Positions 1 through 5,214 of a stretch of 5,214 bases of DNA are shown in pieces (the stretch's first letter is position 1; each line of letters begins with the position of its first letter). Below the pieces are notes generated by a model. That model saw only the letters and a program-made list of their open reading frames with translations, was not told the DNA's origin and ran no database searches. This DNA comes from Alphaproteobacteria bacterium (lineage in GTDB: Bacteria; Pseudomonadota; Alphaproteobacteria; SP197): positions 1-5,214 of the forward strand of contig JAJEBJ010000184.1 of assembly GCA_022822575.1 (NCBI GenBank), given 5' to 3'. Position numbers and translations under genes: made by a program.

Positions 1-171
1 ATGACCATGATCTGCGTCACTCACGAGATGGGGTTTGCCCGCTCGGTGGCCGACAATGTGGTCTTCATGGATGAAGGCGAGATCGTGGAGTTGAACCCTC
101 CCGGCGAGTTCTTCGACAACCCGAAGAACGAACGCACCCGGCTGTTCCTCAGCCAGGTCCTGTCATACTGA
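1..171 (+). CDS. Polar amino acid ABC transporter ATP-binding protein, C-terminal fragment
   Basis: The window opens inside this gene: 56 codons remain, ending in TGA at 169-171. The first ATG of the window is an internal methionine, not a start, because Walker A, Q-loop, the signature motif and Walker B are all missing and lie upstream. What is visible is the H-loop (VTHEM, His at fragment residue 8), which contacts the ATP gamma-phosphate, followed by the tail FMDEGEIVE, a PP-EFF-NP element and ERTRLFLSQVL. That tail is characteristic of the GlnQ/HisP/AapP group of cytoplasmic ATPases that energise polar amino acid importers. Full-length relatives are about 240-260 residues, so roughly 190 are off the edge. 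The binding protein and permeases are presumably upstream. The exact amino acid transported cannot be read from this fragment. Confidence 0.93.
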   Translation: MTMICVTHEMGFARSVADNVVFMDEGEIVELNPPGEFFDNPKNERTRLFLSQVLSY

Positions 172-173
172 GG
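170..173 (+). promoter_or_regulatory. Shine-Dalgarno GAGG deciding a GTG start at 182
   Basis: GAGG overlaps the TGA stop of the ABC ATPase and sits 8 bases ahead of the GTG at 182. The nearby ATG at 201 is in another frame, so this site supports the GTG as the true start and suggests translational coupling with the upstream gene. Confidence 0.6.
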
Positions 174-181
174 CCGGCGAC

Positions 182-964
182 GTGGACCAGACCCTTATTG
201 ATGAACTTGCCAGATTTGCTGGCGAGCTGGCCGATGTGAGTGGCCCGATCATCCGCAGGGCGCATCAGGGCGGCTTCTCGACCGAAGCGAAGGCCGATGG
301 CAGCCCGGTTACCAATGTCGATCGTGCCGTCGAGGACCGGCTGCGCGCGATGATCGCGACGTCCTATCCGGATCACGGCATCGTCGGCGAGGAACGCGGC
401 GCCACGGAGGCCAGCGATGGCCCGGTTTGGGTCATCGACCCGATCGACGGCACACTGCCATTCCTTGCCGGCATCCCGGTGTTCGGTACGCTGATTGCAC
501 TGGTGAAGGATGGCGTGCCGCTGGTCGGCGTCATCGACATGCCGGTGACCGCCGAACGTTGGCTCGGCTGCCGGGCTCGTCCGACGACACGCAATGGCAC
601 GGCCGTCAGGGTGCGTCCTTGCGGCAGTCTCGCCGACGCGCTGATGTCGACCAGCAATCCCGACTTCTACGGTGTCGACGATGGCACCGCCTTCGCGCGA
701 CTCAAGGCGGCGGTATGCTGGACGGTCTATGGCGGAAGCTGCCTGGCCTATGCCCAACTCGCCTCGGGGCGTACCGACCTCGGCATCGACGTCGCACTCG
801 ATCCTTTCGACTATCTTGCGCTGGTGCCCGTCATAGAGGGTGCCGGCGGCGTCGTGAGCGACTGGCAGGGCGCTCCGCTAACCATGGCCTCCGGCAGCCG
901 CATCCTCGCTGCCGGTGACGCGCGAAGGCATGCCGAAGCCATGGCGATCCTGGCTTACGCCTGA
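182..964 (+). CDS. Inositol monophosphatase family phosphatase, histidinol-phosphatase (HisN)-like
   Basis: This 260-residue protein is a Mg2+-dependent, Li+-sensitive-type phosphatase of the IMPase superfamily, full length for the family. Visible metal-site elements are KADGSPVTNVD (residues 37-47), GEE (69-71, ligand Glu70), DPIDGT (86-91, ligands Asp86 and Asp89) and a late Asp in DPFDYLALVP (Asp210), followed by VIEGAGG. The DPFDYLAL-VIEGAGG-DWQG-LT stretch and the closing ILAAGD-RRHAEA resemble the HisN type of histidinol-phosphate phosphatase rather than classical SuhB, where WDxAAG is usual. The likely reaction is dephosphorylation of L-histidinol phosphate, but the residues after DPIDGT (LPF) differ from the basic or Ser-containing form I remember for HisN, so the substrate is not fixed. 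There is no signal peptide, so it is cytoplasmic. It starts 10 bases after the ABC ATPase stop and is probably co-transcribed with that transporter, a pairing that also hints at an amino-acid-related phosphate ester. No histidine-biosynthesis gene is visible nearby, so I leave the symbol blank. Confidence 0.88.
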   Translation: MDQTLIDELARFAGELADVSGPIIRRAHQGGFSTEAKADGSPVTNVDRAVEDRLRAMIATSYPDHGIVGEERGATEASDGPVWVIDPIDGTLPFLAGIPVFGTLIALVKDGVPLVGVIDMPVTAERWLGCRARPTTRNGTAVRVRPCGSLADALMSTSNPDFYGVDDGTAFARLKAAVCWTVYGGSCLAYAQLASGRTDLGIDVALDPFDYLALVPVIEGAGGVVSDWQGAPLTMASGSRILAAGDARRHAEAMAILAYA

Positions 965-1608
965 GCCGCCACGCATCCGTGACCATGGCGCCGGTTCCTC
1001 AATCCCCGGTCCAACAACCCCACGAAGGTCGCCGCTGCGCGTTCGGTCACGGTCTGCCATGCTCATTCGGGATGCAACCGCTCTGGGCTTGATGCTGCCC
1101 ATTGAGCTTGTTGCGGGTTGCCCCATCCGCAAGGCCATTGAGGGTCATGCTCAAGCAGTTGGTCCGACGCAAATGGACGTTGCCACCTTTGGCACGCTCA
1201 CGTCAGAAGCGGTCGAGCGTGTTCTTCGAGAGCTCCCATCGGTCTCCTGGGGCAGGCCATCAGAAGTCCCGTGCGCAGGTGATGACAGCCAAACCGTGGG
1301 GCCCAGGATCGTGGTGTCGGGCAATTGGCGCTTGCCTTCACGGCAGTCCGGCCACTTGAGTCAGGATGTCGGACTTCCTTGCATGGCTTGAAGGCATCGA
1401 CGCATCGTTGAGTGGCCCGGCTTTTCGGCATAGCATTCCGCCGATGCTGTTGCACCAGAGGTGCGGAAACGACGTGCGTCCGCTCGCGCGACGAAGGCAC
1501 TTGCGAGAGAACTTATGTTGATTCAGCGTGTTACTGTTCCGTTCAGGACCGAATGTGCGTCAGCGGTACCCCATTGCCATCTTCGTCAGACGCGGGGTGA
1601 GTGACCCC
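965..1608 (+). other. 644-base intergenic region with no supportable gene
   Basis: Several frames stay open here by virtue of the base composition: a plus frame running from inside the phosphatase gene to 1391, a plus frame 1102-1359, and a minus frame 1500-1198. Their translations are rich in Arg, Ser and Pro, show no domain I recognise and have no convincing ribosome binding site. By hand count the stretch 961-1560 is about 61% GC, and the last part (1501-1560) falls to about 47%, which fits a promoter/leader for the molybdoenzyme downstream. A -10-like TATGTT lies at 1514-1519 but has no good -35 partner at 16-18 bases. A small perfect hairpin GCACC-AGA-GGTGC lies at 1452-1464 with no T-run. 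I see no transposase remnant, tRNA, riboswitch or ModE-like palindrome. It may be a decayed gene, a long 5' leader, or simple spacer. Confidence 0.6.
1596..1601 (+). promoter_or_regulatory. Shine-Dalgarno GGTGAG deciding the molybdoenzyme start at 1609
   Basis: GGTGAG lies 7 bases before the ATG at 1609. The in-frame alternatives are the GTG at 1597, which overlaps this site and has no good purine run in front of it, and an ATG at 1528, which would add 27 residues that do not look like a conserved or signal sequence. The 1609 start leaves the Fe-S motif beginning at residue 13, normal for cytoplasmic members of the family. Confidence 0.5.
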
Positions 1609-3687
1609 ATGCTGTCCGAACCGGTCCGTAAGGGATACAGCGTCTGTCCACACGACTGCCCGTCGACGTGTGCCCTTGAGGTCGACATTCTCTCGGCAGA
1701 CCGGATCGGCAGGGTGAGGGGGGCAAAGGACAACAGCTACACCGCCGGTATCGTCTGCGCCAAGGTGGCGCGCTATGCGGAGAGGATCCATCATCCGCAG
1801 CGCCTGACAACGCCGCTGCGCCGCGTCGGGGACAAGGGGTCGACGGATTTTGTTCCCGTCGCCTGGGATGAGGCGATGGATGAGGTCGCGACCCGCTTCG
1901 CCGAAGCGGAAGCCCGCCATGGCCCTGAAACGGTCTGGCCGTACTACTACGCCGGGACCATGGGCCTGGTGATGCGAGACGGCATCAACCGGCTGCGTCA
2001 TGTCAAGCGCTACAGCGGACAGCACAACACCATCTGCACGACGCTGGCCTGGGCCGGCTACATCGCCGGTACCGGAGCGCTCATGGGACCCGATCCCCGC
2101 GAGATGGCGAAGTCCGACTGCGTCGTCATCTGGGGCACCAATCCGGTCAACACGCAGGTCAACGTCATGACCCACGCGATGCGCGCACGCAAGGAGCGCG
2201 GCGCGACCATCGTGGTCATCGACACCTACCGGACCGGCACGGCCGAGAAGGCGGACCTCTTCCTGTGCGTGAAACCCGGAACCGACGCAGCTCTGGCCTG
2301 CGGTGTCATGCACGTCCTGTTTCGAGATGACATGGCCGACCGTCAATGGATGGACCGCTACACCGACGATCCGGCAGGTCTCGAGAAGCACCTCGAGACC
2401 CGAACGCCCGAATGGGCGGAAGCGATCTGTGGCGTGCCGGCCGACAGGATCGAGACCTTTGCACGGCTGGTGGGTCGTACGCCGAAGACCTATCTGCGCC
2501 TGGGTTACGGATTCTGTCGCGGCCGCAACGGTTCCGTCTCCATGCATGCCGCCAGCTGCATCGCCTCGGTGACCGGTTCCTGGCGCCACGAGGGAGGCGG
2601 CGCCTTTCACAACAACGGCCAGATTTACCACTGGGACCGCACCATGATCGAGGGCATCGACCGGAGGGACGCGTCGGTTCGTGTCTTCGACCAGTCGCGC
2701 ATCGGTCCGGTCCTTGACGGTGACAGGCGCGACCTCGGTGAGGGTCCTCCGGTGACTGCCATGCTGATCCAGAACACCAACCCTATGGTGGTGGCTCCCG
2801 ATCTCGGCCGCGTGCACCGGGGATTTGCACGCGATGATCTCTTCTGCTGCGTGCACGAACAGTTCATGACGGAAACGGCCAGGATGGCTGATATCGTGCT
2901 GCCCGCCACGATGTTCCTCGAACACGACGACATCTACCAGGGGGGCGGACATCAGCACATCATGTGGGGACCCAAGCTGGTTTCGGCCCCGGGAGAGTGC
3001 CGCAGCAACCACGACGTCATCTGCGATCTTGCCCGCCGTCTCGGGGTGGCAGACGAGCACCCCGGGTTCTCCATGACACCCGCCGGACTGGCCGATCACC
3101 TGATGCAGGCATCGGGATGGGGGCCGCTGGACGATCTTGTTGCCAGGAGATGGATGGACGTCCAGCCCGACTTCGAGCGTTCCCACTTCATCAAGGGATT
3201 CGGCCACGCCGACGGTCGTTTCCGTTTCCGCGCGGACTGGTCGCACCGGCACAATGTCTTCGGTCCGCAAGGGGTGCCGCACACCATGCCGCAATTTCCC
3301 GATTTCTGGGATGTCATCGACACCCGCCACCCCTTGCGTCTCGTGACGGCGCCGGCGCGCAACTATCTCAACTCGAGCTTCACCGAAACGCCGACATCCA
3401 TCCGGAACGAGAAAACGCCCACCGCCCAGCTGCATTCCGATGATGCCGGTCCCCTCGGCATCACCGATGGCTCGCGGGTGCGCCTGGGCAACGACAAGGG
3501 CAGTGTCGTGCTGCGGGCCCGTGTCGTGGAGGATCAGTTGGCCGGCACGGTCATCGTCGAAAGCGTCTGGCCCAACAGCGCGTTTGACGAAGGGATGGGC
3601 ATCAATCTCCTGGTTTCAGCGGAACCCGGTGCGCCCATCGGTGGCGGCCTCTTCCACGACACCTCAGTGTGGTTGAATCCCGCCTGA
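1609..3687 (+). CDS. Molybdopterin oxidoreductase, DMSO-reductase superfamily, [4Fe-4S]-containing
   Basis: The 692-residue product is a complete bis-MGD (Mo or W) oxidoreductase of the BisC/formate dehydrogenase-like superfamily. Residues 10-21 (YSVCPHDCPSTC) and GIVCAK (47-52) form a CX3CX3CX28C site for one [4Fe-4S] cluster (Cys13, 17, 21, 50), with the family's electron-relay Lys52. Cys143, in HNTICTTLAWAG, aligns by spacing to the SeCys/Cys metal ligand of formate dehydrogenases, about 26 residues before a SDCVVIWGTNP strand typical of the MGD-binding fold. The central region has further MGD-site motifs (QNTNP near 387, EQFMTETARMADIVLPA near 420) and the molydopterin-dinucleotide C-terminal domain spans about 577-690. 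There is no Tat or Sec signal and no membrane segment, so it should be cytoplasmic. It resembles the uncharacterised MopB_3-type group; substrate and electron partner are unknown. No Fe-S subunit, membrane anchor or cofactor gene adjoins it, so it appears to be transcribed alone. Alternatives such as a formate dehydrogenase or a thiosulfate/polysulfide-reductase-like catalytic subunit are less likely without partner subunits. Confidence 0.92.
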   Translation: MLSEPVRKGYSVCPHDCPSTCALEVDILSADRIGRVRGAKDNSYTAGIVCAKVARYAERIHHPQRLTTPLRRVGDKGSTDFVPVAWDEAMDEVATRFAEAEARHGPETVWPYYYAGTMGLVMRDGINRLRHVKRYSGQHNTICTTLAWAGYIAGTGALMGPDPREMAKSDCVVIWGTNPVNTQVNVMTHAMRARKERGATIVVIDTYRTGTAEKADLFLCVKPGTDAALACGVMHVLFRDDMADRQWMDRYTDDPAGLEKHLETRTPEWAEAICGVPADRIETFARLVGRTPKTYLRLGYGFCRGRNGSVSMHAASCIASVTGSWRHEGGGAFHNNGQIYHWDRTMIEGIDRRDASVRVFDQSRIGPVLDGDRRDLGEGPPVTAMLIQNTNPMVVAPDLGRVHRGFARDDLFCCVHEQFMTETARMADIVLPATMFLEHDDIYQGGGHQHIMWGPKLVSAPGECRSNHDVICDLARRLGVADEHPGFSMTPAGLADHLMQASGWGPLDDLVARRWMDVQPDFERSHFIKGFGHADGRFRFRADWSHRHNVFGPQGVPHTMPQFPDFWDVIDTRHPLRLVTAPARNYLNSSFTETPTSIRNEKTPTAQLHSDDAGPLGITDGSRVRLGNDKGSVVLRARVVEDQLAGTVIVESVWPNSAFDEGMGINLLVSAEPGAPIGGGLFHDTSVWLNPA

Positions 3688-3701
3688 GTCAGCGCCAGGC
3701 G
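3681..3701. terminator. Candidate bidirectional stem-loop at convergent gene ends
   Basis: CGCCTG (3681-3686) and CAGGCG (3696-3701) form a perfect 6-bp inverted repeat with a 9-base loop, placed exactly over the two convergent stop codons (TGA 3685-3687 plus, TGA at 3691-3689 minus). It could form in both transcripts. No T-run follows on either strand, so it is not a classical intrinsic terminator and could be chance in GC-rich sequence. Confidence 0.3.
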
Positions 3702-4321
3702 AACACCGGTTGCTCGAGGTGATCGACCCGGGTCGCCTGCCCCCCGAGCACCACTTCGCGGAACTGGTAGATCACGGCGGCGGTCGGAGCATGGATCTTG
3801 CTTCCGGCGATCGGCATGCGGATCACCGGGCGGTCACTCTCGGGTATGGTGATGAACTCCGGGGATCCTGGTGTGTAGAGGCAAGTGAAGGGGATGCGGT
3901 GGACGGCTGCGACCTCCTGCGGATTGACCTGCAACGCGACCTTGCCCCCTCCCCAGATGACGACCGGAGTGATGAGGTAGCCTGAACGTGTCGGATAATC
4001 GTCGAGTCGTCCCAACACGGCACCTTCGTCGAGATCAAGGCCCACTTCCTCGGCCAGCTCCCGCAGGGCCGCCTCCTCGGGCGTCTCGCCGGGATCGAGG
4101 CGGCCTCCGGGAAGTGCCCACTGTCCGGCATGGCGGTTCATGCGTGCTGCCCGGCGCGTCAGGATGAAGGCGCCCTGGCCCTTGCGGTCGGAGACGACGG
4201 TCATGGTCACGGCGGCCCTCTTGCGCCCCTCAGGGGCGATCTGCCGCGTCTCGAATCCGGCAAGATGTCGCACCATGCGCTCCTTGAGGGCAGGGCCGTG
4301 GACCAGACTGTCCGAATTCAT
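3689..4321 (-). CDS. Nudix hydrolase, CoA pyrophosphatase-like
   Basis: The 210-residue product carries a complete Nudix box at residues 73-95 (G-x5-E-x7-RELAEEVGL), with Glu88, Glu91 and Glu92 as the expected Mg2+/Mn2+ ligands. Just ahead, ILTRRAARMNRHAGQWALPGG (about 53-73) resembles the NuCoA motif that marks coenzyme A pyrophosphatases (E. coli NudL, yeast Pcd1 type), which split CoA or oxidised CoA into 3',5'-ADP and phosphopantetheine. The match is not exact (Ala-Leu-Pro where Phe-Pro is usual), so the nucleotide substrate is inferred. It is soluble and cytoplasmic, and of normal length. I chose ATG at 4321 because GGAG lies 9 bases upstream; the reading frame itself stays open much further upstream but there it is antisense to the dehydrogenase gene. 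It converges on the molybdoenzyme with one base between stops and diverges from the dehydrogenase, so it is probably its own transcription unit. Confidence 0.9.
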   Translation of the reverse strand: MNSDSLVHGPALKERMVRHLAGFETRQIAPEGRKRAAVTMTVVSDRKGQGAFILTRRAARMNRHAGQWALPGGRLDPGETPEEAALRELAEEVGLDLDEGAVLGRLDDYPTRSGYLITPVVIWGGGKVALQVNPQEVAAVHRIPFTCLYTPGSPEFITIPESDRPVIRMPIAGSKIHAPTAAVIYQFREVVLGGQATRVDHLEQPVFAWR

Positions 4322-4330
4322 GGCAGGGTT

Positions 4331-4334
4331 CTCC
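4331..4334 (-). promoter_or_regulatory. Shine-Dalgarno GGAG for the Nudix gene
   Basis: On the minus strand GGAG lies 9 bases ahead of the ATG at 4321-4319. It decides the start, since the frame is open far upstream and a second in-frame methionine (residue 16) is the main alternative. Confidence 0.55.
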
Positions 4335-4415
4335 GACGGTTTCCCGGAGTAGAGGCGCGGACTGTGACGGGCGAACCGGAGGGCGTCAACGCACCCCTTG
4401 CACCCGGGCCATCCG

Positions 4416-4445
4416 TCCGGCAGAAGGTGATGGGCGATCCGGCAG
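4416..4445 (+). repeat. Direct repeat TCCGGCAG, two copies 22 bases apart
   Basis: Identical 8-base copies at 4416-4423 and 4438-4445 are spaced about two helical turns apart, immediately upstream of the dehydrogenase start codon; the second copy overlaps its probable ribosome binding site (AGGAA, 4444-4448). The repeat itself is seen directly; any regulator-binding role is conjecture, and an 8-base match may be chance in this composition. Confidence 0.35.
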
Positions 4446-4451
4446 GAACAC

Positions 4452-5214
4452 ATGACGACGATTCCCTCAAGCATGGCGGCCGTCCTGCTGACCGGACACG
4501 GTGGGCTGGACATGCTGGAGTACCGGGAGGACGTGCCACGCCCTGACCCCGCACGGGGCGAGGTGCTGATCAGGGTTGCCGCGGCGGGGATCAACAACAC
4601 GGACATCAACACGCGGATCGGCTGGTACTCGAAGAAGGTGACTGGCGGCACCGCTGAAGGATCGGCGTCGATCGACGCGTCCGACGCGTCATGGTCCGGC
4701 GTGGCGATGACGTTTCCGAGGATCCAGGGAGCCGACTGCTGCGGCAGGATCGTCGCCACCGGCAAGGGTGTCGATCCTGCACGCAAGGGCGAGCGCGTCA
4801 TTGTCCGGAGCGTGATGCGCGCACCCCGTGCCTCGAGTCCGTTCGAGTGTTGGACCTTCGGTTCTGAGTGCGATGGCGCCTTTGCCCAGTTCGCGGTGGC
4901 GCCGTCCGACGAAACCTTTGCCGTGACGAGCGACTGGACAGACGTCGAACTGGCCTCCATTCCCTGTGCCTGGTCGACCGCCGAGAACATGCTGGAGAGG
5001 GCGGGCGTGGGCGCTGAGCGGATTCTCGTGACCGGCGCCTCCGGCGGTGTCGGATCAGCGGTGGTGCAGTTGGCCCGGTACCGGGGAGCCACGGTCATCG
5101 CAATGGCCGGCGCGGCCAAGGCAGAAGATGTCAGGGCGCTCGGAGCCAGCGAGGTGATTGGCCGCGATGCGGACCCCGCTGCCGTGCTCGGTCAGGAATC
5201 GGTCGACGCGGTCA
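4452..5214 (+). CDS. Alcohol dehydrogenase/quinone oxidoreductase, MDR family, 5' part
   Basis: 254 codons are present and the gene runs off the window; relatives of this type are about 350 residues, so about 100 C-terminal residues are missing. The N-terminal half is a GroES-like fold (VLLTGHGG at 11-18, GEVLIRVAAAGINNTDIN at 36-53, QGADCCGRIVATGKGVD at 92-108) and the nucleotide-binding Rossmann motif VTGASGGVGSA lies at 193-203, predicting an NAD(P)H-dependent oxidoreductase in the cytoplasm. The catalytic-zinc Cys expected after the AAG motif is replaced by Asn-Asn, and the four-Cys structural zinc lobe is not seen, so it looks like the zinc-independent quinone-oxidoreductase branch. The ATG at 4452 is the first possible one, because an in-frame TGA lies at 4428-4430; AGGAA (4444-4448) precedes it at a rather short spacing. 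The ATG at 4473 would give a start common in this family but has no ribosome binding site. The substrate cannot be told. Confidence 0.9.
   Translation, partial: MTTIPSSMAAVLLTGHGGLDMLEYREDVPRPDPARGEVLIRVAAAGINNTDINTRIGWYSKKVTGGTAEGSASIDASDASWSGVAMTFPRIQGADCCGRIVATGKGVDPARKGERVIVRSVMRAPRASSPFECWTFGSECDGAFAQFAVAPSDETFAVTSDWTDVELASIPCAWSTAENMLERAGVGAERILVTGASGGVGSAVVQLARYRGATVIAMAGAAKAEDVRALGASEVIGRDADPAAVLGQESVDAV

Larger units (their letters stand above)
4322..4451. promoter_or_regulatory. Divergent intergenic region between Nudix and dehydrogenase genes
   Basis: This 130-base stretch must hold the promoters for both flanking genes if each is transcribed on its own. On the plus strand TTGCAC (4398-4403) followed 17 bases later by CAGAAG (4421-4426) is a weak sigma-70-like pair (the -10 matches only three of six). 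A direct repeat TCCGGCAG occurs at 4416-4423 and 4438-4445. No convincing operator palindrome is visible. Confidence 0.4.

Noticed and set aside
915..1391. Plus-strand open frame of 158 codons starting inside the phosphatase gene
   Set aside because: It begins within another gene, has no Shine-Dalgarno that I can see, and no part of the translation resembles a family I know. It is kept only as a reason to re-check the intergenic gap.
1452..1464. Hairpin GCACC-AGA-GGTGC as a terminator or regulatory RNA
   Set aside because: The stem is only 5 bp and there is no T-run. It is about 490 bases past the phosphatase stop, too far and too small to claim a function.
1198..1500. Minus-strand open frame of 100 codons in the gap, considered as a transposase remnant
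   Set aside because: It shows no DDE or HTH pattern, no terminal inverted repeats and no target-site duplication around it.
1366..1521. Small open frame of 51 codons beginning MSDFLAWLEG
   Set aside because: The first ten residues look protein-like, but the rest is Arg-rich without pattern, and only an AGG directly abutting the ATG could serve as a ribosome site. Evidence is too thin to call a gene.
1518..1522. TTGAT as an FNR/Anr half-site controlling the molybdoenzyme
   Set aside because: The second half-site ATCAA is missing at the required spacing, so an oxygen-responsive operator cannot be supported.
1528..1608. Upstream ATG at 1528 as the molybdoenzyme start, possibly adding a leader peptide
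   Set aside because: The extra 27 residues lack a twin-arginine motif followed by a hydrophobic stretch, and the 1609 ATG has a better ribosome binding site. An export signal is not supported.
1543..3435. Very long open frame on the minus strand opposite the molybdoenzyme
   Set aside because: It is exactly antisense to a protein with clear Fe-S and MGD motifs. The translation is rich in His, Arg, Val and Gly with no recognisable domain, as expected of a mirror frame in GC-rich coding DNA.
4322..5119. Upstream extension of the Nudix reading frame (about 266 extra residues)
   Set aside because: The extension is antisense to the dehydrogenase gene, is Pro/Ser/Thr-rich with no domain, and the ATG at 4321 has its own ribosome binding site and gives a normal Nudix length.

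Overview
The window looks like chromosomal DNA from a GC-rich alphaproteobacterium (Rhizobiales/Rhodospirillales-like). This is an inference from the roughly 60-65% GC composition, the GTG start, and the style of the proteins: a polar amino acid ABC transporter ATPase, a HisN-like phosphatase, and an alcohol dehydrogenase of a type I associate with rhizobia and relatives. No 16S gene or other marker is present, so the taxonomic call is soft.

Layout. (1) Positions 1-171 hold the last 56 codons of a polar amino acid ABC transporter ATPase; its beginning lies outside the window. (2) Ten bases later, with a Shine-Dalgarno overlapping the previous stop, comes a complete inositol-monophosphatase-superfamily phosphatase resembling histidinol-phosphatase (182-964). 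It is probably the last gene of the transporter operon. (3) Positions 965-1608 are about 640 bases in which I find no supportable gene; the end of this gap (about 1501-1560) dips to about 47% GC and is the likely promoter/leader of the next gene. (4) Positions 1609-3687 encode a complete, apparently cytoplasmic molybdopterin oxidoreductase of the DMSO-reductase superfamily, with a [4Fe-4S] motif and a probable cysteine ligand to Mo/W. It appears to be a single-gene unit. (5) Positions 4321-3689 (minus strand) encode a Nudix hydrolase of the CoA-pyrophosphatase type, converging on the molybdoenzyme with one base between the two stop codons and a small inverted repeat over the junction. (6) A 130-base divergent intergenic region (4322-4451) separates the Nudix gene from (7) the 5' part of a zinc-independent-looking medium-chain dehydrogenase/quinone oxidoreductase (4452 to the window edge).

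How they fit together. Only the ABC ATPase and the phosphatase look co-transcribed. The molybdoenzyme, the Nudix hydrolase and the dehydrogenase are each on separate transcription units by orientation, and nothing in the sequence ties them into one pathway. I looked for transposons, CRISPR arrays, tRNA/rRNA genes, riboswitches, toxin-antitoxin pairs, phage genes and defence genes and saw none. The least characterised item is the stand-alone molybdoenzyme with no visible electron-transfer partner; I do not see a clear novel multi-gene system.
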